Positions 1 to 9,108 of a DNA stretch of 64,000 nucleotides are shown piece by piece. The stretch spans positions 56,369-120,368 of the forward strand of contig CAINED010000039.1 of the NCBI GenBank assembly GCA_903847605.1, in the 5' to 3' direction. Source of the DNA: an uncultured Hyphomicrobiales bacterium (GTDB lineage Bacteria; Pseudomonadota; Alphaproteobacteria; Rhizobiales; Beijerinckiaceae). Made by a program: the position numbers and the translations under genes. Under the pieces are notes generated by a model. That model was not told where the DNA came from. It was given only the letters and a program-made list of their open reading frames with translations, and made no database searches. Numbering within the stretch: the stretch's first letter is position 1; the number at the start of each line of letters is the position of its first letter.

Positions 1-1
1 C

Positions 2-169
2 CTTGCAACGGATGCGACGGGATCGCGCGCATCCCATTCGAAATCGACAGCGCTTCAGCGCATGCAAATGGCCGAGATCGTGCCGGTTACATTCGAGATG
101 ATCGCATTCGAATGGCTCGAACGCGCCGGCACCAACGAGTTCAAGGCGATGATGCCGCTGATCAAGTAA
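2..169 (+). CDS. C-terminal fragment of an unidentified protein
   Basis: An open frame enters from the left edge and ends at TAA 167-169, giving 55 residues that finish EFKAMMPLIK. It is convergent with the next gene, whose stop lies 5 bases further on. The visible part has an acidic and hydrophobic stretch (EIVPVTFEMIAFEWLERAG) but no motif I recognise. The start and most of the protein lie outside the window. The reading frame is the only support, so confidence is moderate to low. Confidence 0.4.
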   Translation, partial: LATDATGSRASHSKSTALQRMQMAEIVPVTFEMIAFEWLERAGTNEFKAMMPLIK

Positions 170-173
170 AAGA

Positions 174-2060
174 TCAGCCGCTGCGCTTTTCGATGAACTG
201 CCGCAACTCGTCGAGCGACGCGAAGTGGAACGTCCCTCCGGATGTATCCGCGTCGATCGAGCCATCCTCGTAGAGGTGATAGGTCACGCCCTGCGATTCA
301 TAGCTGCGCACGAGTACGCGACCGCTCTCCTGCTGCGCCTCGGAGGCAGCCCGCTCAGGGGCGGAAGGAAGAGGCGGTGGCGGAGCGACCGCCGGCTCCG
401 GCTCGAGGGCTGAAACATGCTGTTCCGCTGCGGCAGGCGCCGGCTCAGCGGGCGCGGGCTCGACGGCTTCTTCGTGCGAAACCTGCGCAACGTCCGCGCC
501 CGGTTCATCGGAACGATCCTGCGCATGCTCTTCGCTCGCCTCAAGCGCCGCAGCTTCAATCGCCGCCAGATCGATAGCGACTGACACGGGCGGACTTTCG
601 GGTGCAGCAGGCTCGGGAGCCGAAGGTTCTTCCGGCGGCCCGGCGGGCTGCGGCGCGGGTGTTGGCTCGGCGGGTGTTTCGCCGATCTGGTCGAGTTCGG
701 CGAAGAGCTTTTCGACCCAGGCAGAGCCCGTGTAGGGGTTGGTTGTGGCGACTGGAACCGGGGCTGGAGGCGCGACGGTGTCTGCTATGGCGGCGGAAGC
801 CGATATTTCGGCCTCGTCGACGGGCTTGGCTTCGGCTTCCCGGTCAGACGCGGTGTCCTGAGCCGCTACCGCCTCGACATCGATCAACCCATCGCCGGCT
901 GGCACGGCCGCCGCAACCCCGACATCCGGGCTTTCTGTCTGCTCATCGCCCGCTGTTTCGAAGGCGCTTTCGGACGGGCCTGCCATTTCCACATCCGTGC
1001 CGGCTGGCTCGTTGACCGGCTCGGCGACCTGAGTGTCGGCGGGAGGCACGACAGGCGCACCCGCGGCGAGGCCACCCACCGGCATCGGCGGCCGGGGGGG
1101 AAGATTTGCGACCGGTGCAGGGACGGTCGGGGGCGGCGGAATGATCGGGGGCGCTGCTTCCGCCACGGACTCATCGCGCGCGTCCAAACTGGTGGAAGCG
1201 TCGCTCGCGGTCTTCACCCCTGCAGGAGGTTCAGGCCATTCGGCCCGCTGGGGCACCGGGGACAGAGGCGGCACTGGCACTGTGGGCCTGCGAAGCGGGG
1301 CTTGAGCCGCTTCGACGGCATCGCTCGCCTGCGCCTGCGTATGCGCCGAGACTTCTTCAACCGGCGGGGCCGCGACGGGCTCGGGCTTTCGAGCGACCGG
1401 GAGAGGCGGGCCGAAACCCGGAGGCGGCGGGGGCGGCACGGCTGCGCCACCGACCACTTTCAGGGGCGTCGCAGGCCGTCTTGCATCGCCGCTGGACGGA
1501 AAGGGCGGAGGCGGAGGGGGCGGAACTGGCGATAGAGGCGGCGGAGCCGCCGCCGTCTCGCTGCCCAGAGCCGCAGCTATAGCAGCGGCCCCTGCTGCAG
1601 CGGCTGTAACGGCGGTCCCTGTAGAGACCATCGGCGAAGACGACGCCGCATCCGGAACAGGTTGCGGAGCTGAGGCCGCGATCGGTTCGTCCTTAGTCGC
1701 TTTCGGCGGCTCATCGAAAGGAAGCGGCGGCTGCGCGGCAAGCTCCGGCCTGTCCGCCTGTTGTAGAGGCGGCTGTGGCAGTTGACGCGACGGACCAGCG
1801 CGAAGATCGGCGGCAATGGGGTTAGCGTCCGGGGACGATAAAACAGTGCGGTTGCCCTGAAGCGCCTCGATCAGCGCATCGACGCGATGCATCAGCGCCG
1901 CAATGGCGATCACGACGGCGCCTGCGGCAAACACGGTCGCGCCCGCAAGCATGGCGCTCCAGCCGCGTTCGACCTCGACGACGCCCCAACCGGAGACACC
2001 CCACCACAGGCCCCAGAGGGCCAGCAGCGCTCCGAAAGCGCAAGTTCCCCATTTCAACAA
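174..2060 (-). CDS. Proline/alanine-rich membrane-anchored protein with small conserved C-terminal domain
   Basis: The protein has about 628 residues. Two predicted membrane helices near the N-terminus (FGALLALWGLWWGVSGW and MLAGATVFAAGAVVIAIAAL) are followed by a very long low-complexity linker rich in Pro, Ala and Glu, with several runs of six or seven prolines. A compact C-terminal domain of about 50 residues follows (VTYHLYEDGSIDAD, then ASLDELRQFIEKRSG). The open frame extends to a TTG at 2102. A TTG at 2060 has a GAGG-type ribosome site 8 bases upstream and starts directly before the first helix, so I prefer it. The architecture resembles an envelope tether reaching across a compartment. 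I do not recognise a named family and propose no function. Confidence 0.7.
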   Translation of the reverse strand: MLKWGTCAFGALLALWGLWWGVSGWGVVEVERGWSAMLAGATVFAAGAVVIAIAALMHRVDALIEALQGNRTVLSSPDANPIAADLRAGPSRQLPQPPLQQADRPELAAQPPLPFDEPPKATKDEPIAASAPQPVPDAASSSPMVSTGTAVTAAAAGAAAIAAALGSETAAAPPPLSPVPPPPPPPFPSSGDARRPATPLKVVGGAAVPPPPPPGFGPPLPVARKPEPVAAPPVEEVSAHTQAQASDAVEAAQAPLRRPTVPVPPLSPVPQRAEWPEPPAGVKTASDASTSLDARDESVAEAAPPIIPPPPTVPAPVANLPPRPPMPVGGLAAGAPVVPPADTQVAEPVNEPAGTDVEMAGPSESAFETAGDEQTESPDVGVAAAVPAGDGLIDVEAVAAQDTASDREAEAKPVDEAEISASAAIADTVAPPAPVPVATTNPYTGSAWVEKLFAELDQIGETPAEPTPAPQPAGPPEEPSAPEPAAPESPPVSVAIDLAAIEAAALEASEEHAQDRSDEPGADVAQVSHEEAVEPAPAEPAPAAAEQHVSALEPEPAVAPPPPLPSAPERAASEAQQESGRVLVRSYESQGVTYHLYEDGSIDADTSGGTFHFASLDELRQFIEKRSG

Positions 2061-2265
2061 GTGCCGACCCTCGATTGGCTGCCCGCCGCAGCGCAGAATC
2101 AATTCCAGGAAAACGCAAACACGTCCATTTTATGCACCTGAGACCTGAAAAAAGCGAAAATGTGTCTCTCGGCCAAGCCCGCCGTCCCGCCGAGCTTTGC
2201 GCCCCCGCGGCTCCATGCTAAATTGCCGCAGGCTGAGAAGCTGAACAAAAATATGGGGGAAGAGC

Positions 2266-2862
2266 ATGGCGGCGTTTTTTTCATCACTCGAAAAGACACT
2301 CGTGGCAGGGCTTGCGCTGCTGATCGCGTTCATCGTTCTTGCGGGCCTGGTCACTGGGCAATGGATCAGGCCTGACCATGCCTGGTTCACATTCGTGATG
2401 CGTTGGCTGCATGTGCTGTGCGGCATCATGTGGATCGGCATTCTCTACTACTTCAACTTCGTGCAGACGCCGACGATGCCGAAGATCGATCCGGCGGAAC
2501 ATCGCGCTGCCGTCACGAAATTCATTCTGCCGCAGGCGCTGTTCTGGTTCCGCTGGGGCGCAGCCTTCACGGTTCTCACCGGCCTGCTGCTGGCATGGAT
2601 GAACGGCTACATCGTTCAGGCGCTGCTTCTGCACAAGGGACATCATGCCATCGGCATCGGCATGTGGCTCGCGCTCATCATGGCGTTCAACGTATGGTTC
2701 ATCATTTGGCCGAACCAGCAGAAGGTCATCGGTCTTGTCGAAGCCACTGCTGACGAGAAAGCCGCAGCCGGCCGCACCGCGGGCATGACCTCGCGCATCA
2801 ACACGATGCTGTCGATACCCATGCTGTACTGCATGGTGGCGCAGCAAAACGCAGGCTTGTAA
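2266..2862 (+). CDS. PuuD-like urate hydroxylase N-terminal-type membrane protein
   Basis: This 198-residue polytopic protein has about four membrane helices and conserved histidines (RWLHVLCGIMWIG, HKGHHAIGIGMW). It ends in a helix carrying INTMLSIPMLYCMV. The pattern matches the membrane domain found at the N-terminus of the bacterial urate oxidase PuuD. Full PuuD also carries a C-terminal cytochrome c domain, which is absent here, so this is the short stand-alone form and urate oxidation is not assured. The start has a GGGGGAAG ribosome site. A strong terminator follows at 2893-2920. No other purine-degradation gene lies nearby. Confidence 0.7.
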   Translation: MAAFFSSLEKTLVAGLALLIAFIVLAGLVTGQWIRPDHAWFTFVMRWLHVLCGIMWIGILYYFNFVQTPTMPKIDPAEHRAAVTKFILPQALFWFRWGAAFTVLTGLLLAWMNGYIVQALLLHKGHHAIGIGMWLALIMAFNVWFIIWPNQQKVIGLVEATADEKAAAGRTAGMTSRINTMLSIPMLYCMVAQQNAGL

Positions 2863-2892
2863 GGCGAATCACTCAGTCGATTTCGAATCGCG

Positions 2893-2920
2893 GGCACGGC
2901 TTCGGCCGTGCCTTTTCTTT
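2893..2920 (+). terminator. Rho-independent terminator after the PuuD-like gene
   Basis: Perfect 8-bp stem GGCACGGC / GCCGTGCC with a TTCG tetraloop, followed by TTTTCTTT. Confidence 0.9.
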
Positions 2921-3067
2921 GTGCATCGGGTGCGGGGAACCAAGTCGGTTGATTTTCGTTGCCGCCTTATCTAACTCCTCGCCTGCACCACCCAAATCGC
3001 GGGGAATGCCGCACGCCTGCGCACGCCGCCGGCGGGGTTCGTGCGTTCGCAACAAGGAACAATCTGT

Positions 3068-3667
3068 ATGAGTTTTACGCTTCCCGATCTTCCCTATGCC
3101 CATGACGCCCTTCAACCCTACATGTCGAAGGAGACGCTCGAATATCATCACGACAAGCACCACCTCGCCTATGTGAACAACGGCAATAGCCTGCTCAAGG
3201 GCACGGAGTGGGAAGGCAAGTCGCTCGAAGAGATCGTGAAAGGCTCGCACGGCAAGAATGCCGGCCTCTTCAACAATGCGGGCCAGCACTACAACCACCT
3301 GCATTTCTGGAACTGGATGAAGCCCAACGGCGGCGGCAAGATTCCTGGCAAGCTGGAAAAGGCCATCATCGACGGCTGCTGTTCGCTCGACAAGATGAAG
3401 GAAGACTTCATCGCCGCCGGCGTCTCGCAATTCGGCTCGGGCTGGTGCTGGCTCGAAGTGAAGAACGGCAAGGTGTCCGTCAGCAAGACGCCGAATGGCG
3501 AAAACCCGCTGGTTAACGGCGCCACGCCGATCCTCGGCTGCGACGTGTGGGAACACTCCTACTACATCGACTATCGCAATCGCCGCCCCGACTACGTCAA
3601 GGCGTTCATCGAGAACCTGGTGAACTGGGAATATGTGGCGCAGATGTACGACAAGGCCGTCGCCTGA
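3068..3667 (+). CDS. sodB: Iron superoxide dismutase
   Basis: This is a cytoplasmic superoxide dismutase of 199 residues, the usual Fe-SOD length, without a signal peptide. It dismutates superoxide to oxygen and hydrogen peroxide. The N-terminus MSFTLPDLPYAHDAL matches the family. Metal ligands appear as His27 (EYHHDKHH), His77 (HYNHLHFWNW), Asp159 and His163 (CDVWEHSYY). Gln73 in NNAGQHYNH is at the position where Fe enzymes carry Gln and Mn enzymes usually carry Gly, which supports iron specificity. The start is the ATG at 3068 with AAGGAA nine bases upstream; an in-frame ATG at 3041 would add an unconserved extension. A terminator follows directly, so the gene is probably monocistronic. 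Confidence 0.95.
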   Translation: MSFTLPDLPYAHDALQPYMSKETLEYHHDKHHLAYVNNGNSLLKGTEWEGKSLEEIVKGSHGKNAGLFNNAGQHYNHLHFWNWMKPNGGGKIPGKLEKAIIDGCCSLDKMKEDFIAAGVSQFGSGWCWLEVKNGKVSVSKTPNGENPLVNGATPILGCDVWEHSYYIDYRNRRPDYVKAFIENLVNWEYVAQMYDKAVA

Positions 3668-3691
3668 TCGCAATGCATCCCTGAAATACAG

Positions 3692-3718
3692 AAGCCCGGC
3701 CGTTGCGCCGGGCTTTTT
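3692..3718 (+). terminator. Rho-independent terminator of sodB
   Basis: Stem AAGCCCGGC / GCCGGGCTT with a 6-base loop, running into a T-tract. It lies 25 bases after the sodB stop and before the convergent chemoreceptor gene. Confidence 0.92.
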
Positions 3719-3742
3719 CGTTTGTGACTCGCAGTTTGTCTA

Positions 3743-5056
3743 TCAAGCGTTGGCGACGGATTTCAGGAAATCGTCCACCGTCGAATTGAGCTGGCGCGCG
3801 CGGTTGGCGACATCGTTGGCCGCCTTGTGGACCTTGCTCGCCGCTTGTTCGGTTTCGCTGACGGCTTCTTTCAATCCGCCCATGGATTCTGCTGCCGCGC
3901 CGGTGTCGGCAGCCGCTTCGGCAGCGCTGCGCGAGATTTCCTTGGTCGCAGCGGCCTGTTCTTCAACCGCCACTGCGATGCCGGCCGTAAAGCCTTCGGC
4001 CTCCTGCATGGTCGTCGAAATCGTGGCGATGGCTTCCACAGCGCCGCGCGTCGCGGACTGGATCGAAGCCACGTGCTCCGCGACGCGGTCTGTCGCGCGC
4101 GCCGTCTGACTGGCGAGCGATTTCACTTCCTGCGCCACCACGGCAAAGCCCCTGCCCGCTTCGCCAGCGCGCGCCGCCTCGATGGTCGCGTTGAGCGCCA
4201 GAAGATTCGTCTGTGCCGCGATGGCCTGGATCAGGCCGATGATTTCGCCGATCTCATGCGCCTTGGCCGCGAGACCGTCGATGGTGCGCGTAGTTTCGGC
4301 AGTTGTCGCGGACGCCTGATTGACGATGTTGCGGGTGCGCAGCACCTGTTTCTCGATTTCGCGGATGGAGGCGGTCAATTCTTCCGATGCACGCGCGACG
4401 GTCAGAACATTGCGCGACGCTTCCGTCGTCGAACTTGTCGCATCGGTAGCGCGGCGCGCGCTGTCGTGCGCGATGAAGGTCATCTTGTTGGCGGCTTCCG
4501 ACATCTCGTCGCTATGCGCCGACACGGTGCCGAGCGCTTCGCTCACCGCCGAACGGAAACCGGAAATCAACCCGTCTACCCGCGCCTGTCGATCCTGCGC
4601 CGTTGCACCGGCATCCTCGATGCGCTGCATCAGGCTCGCGCGCTCCGACATGCGGTCGCGAAGCTGCCTGACGGCAACGGAAATCGCGCGGATTTCGCCT
4701 TCGAGTTGAACGTCGGGCACATCGATATCGAGCTTGCCCTGGGCGAGGCCTTCCATGCATTCGGTCAATTGTTCGAGCGGCTGAGTGACTCGCGCCAGCA
4801 CGAAATCGAGAATGAAGGCGATGCTCGCCACAATGATCAGACTTCCGCCCATCGCGATCGGGAGCGAGATGACCAGGCGGTCCGAGGGACCCGAGTTGAG
4901 CAATACCAGCGTCGCCATGACAGCAGAAACAATTGTGCCGGCCACGACACTGGCCGTCAGGACCAGCCGCCCGCGCAGAGAGCTGCGCGCATGGCGACGG
5001 CCCATGGCGCCAAAGGGCGCTGCCTCAATTCGATAGGATGGCTGTTCGGAGGACAT
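3743..5056 (-). CDS. Methyl-accepting chemotaxis protein without a periplasmic sensor domain
   Basis: About 437 residues. Two helices ([19 protein letters not shown] and an [19 protein letters not shown] segment) are separated by only about 10 residues, so there is no ligand-binding periplasmic domain. A HAMP region follows ([20 protein letters not shown]), then a long coiled-coil signalling domain with the conserved hairpin tip ([36 protein letters not shown]). That tip contacts CheA and CheW. There is no C-terminal CheR-docking pentapeptide. The ATG at 5056 is preferred; an in-frame GTG at 5161 would add a Pro/Gly-rich leader and run into the neighbouring gene. No other chemotaxis genes are present. 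Confidence 0.88.
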   Translation of the reverse strand: MSSEQPSYRIEAAPFGAMGRRHARSSLRGRLVLTASVVAGTIVSAVMATLVLLNSGPSDRLVISLPIAMGGSLIIVASIAFILDFVLARVTQPLEQLTECMEGLAQGKLDIDVPDVQLEGEIRAISVAVRQLRDRMSERASLMQRIEDAGATAQDRQARVDGLISGFRSAVSEALGTVSAHSDEMSEAANKMTFIAHDSARRATDATSSTTEASRNVLTVARASEELTASIREIEKQVLRTRNIVNQASATTAETTRTIDGLAAKAHEIGEIIGLIQAIAAQTNLLALNATIEAARAGEAGRGFAVVAQEVKSLASQTARATDRVAEHVASIQSATRGAVEAIATISTTMQEAEGFTAGIAVAVEEQAAATKEISRSAAEAAADTGAAAESMGGLKEAVSETEQAASKVHKAANDVANRARQLNSTVDDFLKSVANA

Positions 5057-5157
5057 ATGCAACTCGCCGGGCGACGGAGAACCGGGACGGCCTCCGCCCG
5101 GATTGTTGGCGCGAGTCGCCTTAACAGGCAGTAAACCTTTAACCGATTTCCCTTCGG

Positions 5158-6006
5158 TCACACGGGTTTAAGCACGCCGCCCGCGTCCGCCAGAACGTCC
5201 TGAAAGCGTGGCGAGAGAAGGAAACGCAGTTCGGTTTCGCGGCTGAGCGTATTGGGATCGACCTTTGCCAGGTCTTCGTCGGCGTAGCCCGGGTGGCACA
5301 TGACGAGGTGGCGCTCGCCCGGCGCATTGAGGTAGCGGCGAAAGTCCGCGCCATAATCGGCTTTCGGATCGAAAGAAGAGAAACCGGCAAAGCCGCGGTT
5401 CGTGCTGAAACCCGCGCGTCCTGCGGCTGCGGCAAACCCCCGGCTGAGCAGAGCGACGCTGAAGGCCTTCACGGGTTCGCTGCCGCGCCTGAGTATGACA
5501 TCCGCCCGGTCGGCGCTGTTGCGCAGCCAGACTTTTCCCTGCCATCCCCTTTTCGCCAGTTCTTCGAGAAGCGTGTCGCGTACCTGCGGCAGGCCCTGCA
5601 CATGCTGGTGACCGTCCACGAAGGCGGGAAGCCGGCCGAGGACATCGCAGAACAAGTCGAGCTGGGCTTTAATTTCTGCCACAAGTTCCTTTTGTGGTAA
5701 GCTGCGGGTGAGCCCGCCTTTCCAGACGGGACGAAATGGCGGCAGCGTCCCCGAGGGCGCGAGAGCCGCCATCCGGGTCGCCGAGGGGCCGCAGGTCAGG
5801 TTGAGATGGACGCCTGCTTTCGCGGCCAGACCGTCGGCTTCGAGCGCACGGGCGGCCTCCCGCCAGTTGGGCATATTGGTCATCGCGCCCGTGCCGCTGA
5901 GCCGTTCCGCCGCCAGCGCCTCGCGGATGCCCCGGCTGACCGACGGCGACATCGCATAGTCGTCAGCGACGAGCATGAAAGAAAAGTCGGCCCCTTGCTG
6001 CCCCAT
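5158..6006 (-). CDS. ChbG/HpnK (YdjC) family carbohydrate deacetylase
   Basis: This 282-residue protein has YdjC-superfamily hallmarks: VADDYAMS with a metal-binding Asp pair near residue 14, [17 protein letters not shown] and a C-terminal HPGYAD. Family members remove acetyl groups from N-acetyl sugars; HpnK acts around hopanoids and NaxD deacetylates an undecaprenyl-phosphate-linked amino sugar. The gene is divergent from an ArnC-like glycosyltransferase 104 bases away, which suggests a lipid-linked sugar substrate (inference). The ATG at 6006 has a GAGG site 5 bases upstream. The family assignment is firm but the substrate is not known. Confidence 0.82.
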   Translation of the reverse strand: MGQQGADFSFMLVADDYAMSPSVSRGIREALAAERLSGTGAMTNMPNWREAARALEADGLAAKAGVHLNLTCGPSATRMAALAPSGTLPPFRPVWKGGLTRSLPQKELVAEIKAQLDLFCDVLGRLPAFVDGHQHVQGLPQVRDTLLEELAKRGWQGKVWLRNSADRADVILRRGSEPVKAFSVALLSRGFAAAAGRAGFSTNRGFAGFSSFDPKADYGADFRRYLNAPGERHLVMCHPGYADEDLAKVDPNTLSRETELRFLLSPRFQDVLADAGGVLKPV

Positions 6007-6109
6007 GCCGCCCTCGTCCAGCGCCGGTTCACTTTCGAGGCGTTATCAGATCGTGACGCCTGCTCCAGTTGCGCAAATCAGGCGATGCACATAGGGATTC
6101 CACCTGCGA

Positions 6110-7174
6110 ATGTCGAATGTCACACTCAAAGAGCCCGGTATGAACGATGCCCCCGGCGCGCTCGTCGCGCCCGCCCCAGTGCAGGGACAGGATATTCAAC
6201 CGGAACTCTCGGTCGTCATCCCCGTCTACAACGAGGCCGACAATATCGGGCCGATGCTGACGAGGCTGAAGCCGGTGCTCGAGCGCTGCGCAAAATCCTT
6301 CGAGATCGTCTTCGTCGACGACGGCGCGCGCGACGGCACGCTGGAACGCCTGCGCCAGGCAAACGAAGAAGATCCGCGCGTGATCGCGGTCTCCTTCAGC
6401 CGCAATTTCGGCAAGGAAATCGCCATCGCCGCCGGGCTCGACCATGCGCGCGGAGCGGCGGTCGTCATCATGGATGCGGACCTGCAACATCCGCCCGAGA
6501 CTATCGAGACTTTCGTCGCGAAATGGCGCGAGGGCTATCACAACGTCTATGGCGTACGTGCGGATCGCGAAGGCGAACACTACATGCGCCGCAAAGCCGC
6601 CGAGAATTTTTACGCCATTTTCGGCATGTTCGGCGAAACCGCGCTGCCGGCAGGCGCCGGCGATTTCCGGCTGCTCGACCGCCGCGCCGTCGATGCCCTG
6701 CGGCAGATGGGCGAGCGCGCACGCTTTTCCAAGGGCCTCTACGCCTGGATCGGTTTCAAGTCCGTCGGCGTGCCGTTCGAAGTGGCCGAGCGCGCGCATG
6801 GCACATCGAAATTCAGCTATCGCAAGCTGACGCGCTTTGCGCTCGACGGCCTGATGTCATTCTCGACATTGCCTCTGAAAATATGGGTTTATATCGGCAC
6901 GATGGTGTCGCTGTTCGCGCTGATCATGGCGATCTACTTCCTGGTGCAGACGATCACCTACGGCGTCGACGTGCCCGGCTACGCCTCGCTGATCGTGTCG
7001 ATCCTCTTTCTGTCGGGCATCCAGCTCATGTCGCTCGGTATTCTCGGCGAATATATCGGGCGCATCTTCGCGGAGGTGAAGCGCCGACCCCTTTATATCG
7101 TCGGCGAACGCATCGGCATCGAGCGTGAAGCGCCGCGTCCTCACTATGTAAACGATCAGCGGAGCACGCCTTGA
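6110..7174 (+). CDS. GT2 polyprenyl-phosphate glycosyltransferase (ArnC/DPM1-like)
   Basis: 354 residues. A GT-A domain (LSVVIPVYNEADNIGPM, VFVDDGARDGT, MDADLQHPPE) is followed by two C-terminal membrane helices, as in ArnC, GtrB and other enzymes that load a sugar onto undecaprenyl phosphate at the cytoplasmic face. An in-frame ATG at 6140 with AAAGAG upstream is an alternative start. The stop overlaps the murJ start by 4 bases (TTGA), implying translational coupling with the lipid II flippase gene. The divergent neighbour is a YdjC-type deacetylase, so the two may make and edit one lipid-linked sugar (inference). Confidence 0.88.
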   Translation: MSNVTLKEPGMNDAPGALVAPAPVQGQDIQPELSVVIPVYNEADNIGPMLTRLKPVLERCAKSFEIVFVDDGARDGTLERLRQANEEDPRVIAVSFSRNFGKEIAIAAGLDHARGAAVVIMDADLQHPPETIETFVAKWREGYHNVYGVRADREGEHYMRRKAAENFYAIFGMFGETALPAGAGDFRLLDRRAVDALRQMGERARFSKGLYAWIGFKSVGVPFEVAERAHGTSKFSYRKLTRFALDGLMSFSTLPLKIWVYIGTMVSLFALIMAIYFLVQTITYGVDVPGYASLIVSILFLSGIQLMSLGILGEYIGRIFAEVKRRPLYIVGERIGIEREAPRPHYVNDQRSTP

Positions 7175-8772
7175 GCGGCAAGGGCGCACTCGGCCGTAAC
7201 CTCCTTTCGGTCGGCGGCTTCACGCTGCTCTCGCGCTTCACGGGCTTTCTGAGAGACGTGATGCTCGGCGCCATCCTTGGCGCAAGCGCGCTGGCCGACG
7301 CATTCTACATCGCGTTTCGCCTGCCTAATCATTTCCGCGCGATTTTCGGCGAAGGCGCATTCAACGCCGCCTATGTGCCCGCCTATTCCCGCGTTCTGGA
7401 AACGGGAGGCAAGGACGAAGCGAAGCATTTCTCCGCGCAGATATTCACCCTGCTGCTGGCATCGCAGATTGTCATTCTCTTACTAGCACTCATCTTCACG
7501 CGCACTTTGCTAGAATGGCTGGCGCCGGGTCTCGACAAGGATCCGGAAAAGTTCGCGCAGGCGCTGACGATGACGCGCATCACTTTTCCTTATCTTCTGT
7601 GCGTTACGCTGGTCACACTCTTCGCTGGCACGCTGAATGCGAACGGCCGCTTCGCTGCTGCCGCCTTCGCGCCAGTTCTGCTCAATCTTTCGATCATGGG
7701 CTTTCTGGCGCTGGCGTTTCTGTTTCCGAACGCGGGCATTGCCGCGGCCGCTGGCGTACTCGTCGCGGGCGCGCTCGAACTCTGGCTGATGATCGAAGCT
7801 TCGCGGCGGGCGGGCATTCTCGCGTTTTTCGCGCGTCCCGGCTGGAGCGACGATATCAAAAAATTCTTCAAGGCCTTCCTGCCGGCGGTTATCGGCTCCG
7901 CCGGCGTACAGATCGCGCTCTTCGCCGACACGATCATCGGCTCGATGCTGCCGACCGGGGGCATATCCTCGATCTATTATGCTGACAGGCTCTATCAACT
8001 TCCCGTCGGCGTCATCGGAATTGCTGCGGGCACGGTGCTTCTGCCTGAAATGAGCCGGCGGTTTGCAGCAGGCGACACGGCAGGCGCGCTCGATGCGCAG
8101 AATCGCACGATGGCGCTGACGATTGCACTGGCCGCGCCGTTCTTCGTCGCCTTCCTCATCATACCCGAACTCATCATGCGCGGTGTTTTCATGCGTGGCG
8201 CATTCACGGCTGCGGATGCAGCAGCGGCAGCGCGGGTTTTATTTGCCTATGGCACGGGATTGTTCGCCATTGTGCTGATCCGCTCCGCTATTGCGAGTTT
8301 TCAAGCGCGCGGCGATACGACGACGCCGATGATGATCTCGCTGACCGCCGTCGCGATCAATTTGGCGATCAAGCTGCTGCTGTTCCAGCCGCTGGGCGCA
8401 CAGGGTCTCGCCATCGCGACAGCCGTGGGCGCCTGGATCAATTTCCTGCTGCTCGTTCTGCTGGCGACGCGTCGCGGCGAAATGCAGTTCAATCCGGTGC
8501 TGAAGAAAACCGCTGTTGCGGCGCTGGCGGGTTGTCTCGTGCTTGCGCCAGTCGCCTGGTTCGGCCTTGCCCCCGCGCGAAACTTCGCTGCCAGCCTTTC
8601 GGCTCACGTCGATGTGATCGCCCTGCTCCTTCTCGGAGCCCTCGGGGCGATCGTCTATTTTATCGTCCTGTTTTCAGCGCTTTATGCGCAGGGTCTGCGG
8701 CCGGGATCGCTGCGGCCCCCGCGCGCCCAGGCCTCGCCGCCGGCAAAGGTTGATCCCGATCAATCGCCCTGA
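7171..8772 (+). CDS. murJ: MurJ lipid II flippase
   Basis: 533 residues with about 14 membrane helices and the MurJ/MviN N-terminal signature (LLSRFTGFLRDVMLGAILG, AFRLPNHFRAIFGEGAFNAA). MurJ moves lipid II across the inner membrane for peptidoglycan synthesis. The start is a TTG inside the TTGA overlap with the upstream glycosyltransferase stop, so expression is probably coupled. The C-terminus ends in a short Pro-rich cytoplasmic tail. Length and motifs are normal for the family. Confidence 0.94.
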   Translation: MSGKGALGRNLLSVGGFTLLSRFTGFLRDVMLGAILGASALADAFYIAFRLPNHFRAIFGEGAFNAAYVPAYSRVLETGGKDEAKHFSAQIFTLLLASQIVILLLALIFTRTLLEWLAPGLDKDPEKFAQALTMTRITFPYLLCVTLVTLFAGTLNANGRFAAAAFAPVLLNLSIMGFLALAFLFPNAGIAAAAGVLVAGALELWLMIEASRRAGILAFFARPGWSDDIKKFFKAFLPAVIGSAGVQIALFADTIIGSMLPTGGISSIYYADRLYQLPVGVIGIAAGTVLLPEMSRRFAAGDTAGALDAQNRTMALTIALAAPFFVAFLIIPELIMRGVFMRGAFTAADAAAAARVLFAYGTGLFAIVLIRSAIASFQARGDTTTPMMISLTAVAINLAIKLLLFQPLGAQGLAIATAVGAWINFLLLVLLATRRGEMQFNPVLKKTAVAALAGCLVLAPVAWFGLAPARNFAASLSAHVDVIALLLLGALGAIVYFIVLFSALYAQGLRPGSLRPPRAQASPPAKVDPDQSP

Positions 8773-8788
8773 CTTCAAGCTTCCGATA

Positions 8789-8806
8789 TATTCGCATGCG
8801 TGAATA
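8789..8806. promoter_or_regulatory. Candidate operator TATTC-N8-GAATA
   Basis: An 18-bp interrupted palindrome, TATTC-GCATGCGT-GAATA, lies 14 bases before the DUF2892 start codon. The inner ATTC-N8-GAAT is the half-site arrangement I recall for SqrR/BigR-type ArsR repressors that sense persulfide. No ArsR gene lies in the window, so the assignment rests on the motif and the gene family it precedes. Confidence 0.5.
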
Positions 8807-8819
8807 AATGGAGGCTTTC

Positions 8820-9029
8820 ATGGCCACGAATGTTGGAACTGTCGATAAAATCCTGCGCCTCGTCGTCGGCGTCATCCTGATCGCCTACGCGATACCCTTG
8901 GGCTTCCCGAAGACGAGCTGGAACTGGGTCGGCTGGATTGGCGTCATCCCGATCATCACCGCGCTGATCGGCAACTGCCCGCTCTATTCCATTCTCGGGA
9001 TCAACACCTGCCCCATGAAGAAATCCTGA
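8820..9029 (+). CDS. DUF2892 (YgaP-like transmembrane) small membrane protein
   Basis: This is a 69-residue protein with two helices (VVGVILIAYAIPLG and WVGWIGVIPIITALIG) and a CPLYSILGINTCP tail. These are typical of the DUF2892 domain that also forms the membrane part of the rhodanese YgaP. The start at 8820 has GGAGG 5 bases upstream; an ATG at 8808 sits before that site and is unlikely. The two cysteines near the C-terminus are conserved in the family, and relatives are often found with sulfur-transfer genes. The upstream palindrome suggests control by a thiol- or sulfide-sensing ArsR protein (inference). Confidence 0.85.
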   Translation: MATNVGTVDKILRLVVGVILIAYAIPLGFPKTSWNWVGWIGVIPIITALIGNCPLYSILGINTCPMKKS

Positions 9030-9108
9030 GCGCTTGCGCTGTGGATGAAAGCCGTCGATGAATCCGGGTCCAAGCGTGTGTGACAGCGCCGGACCCGGAG
9101 TTCTTGAC

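Noticed and set aside
2870..2895. TTTCGAATCG resembling a tRNA T-loop
   Set aside because: No cloverleaf, anticodon arm or acceptor stem surrounds it; the following hairpin is a terminator.
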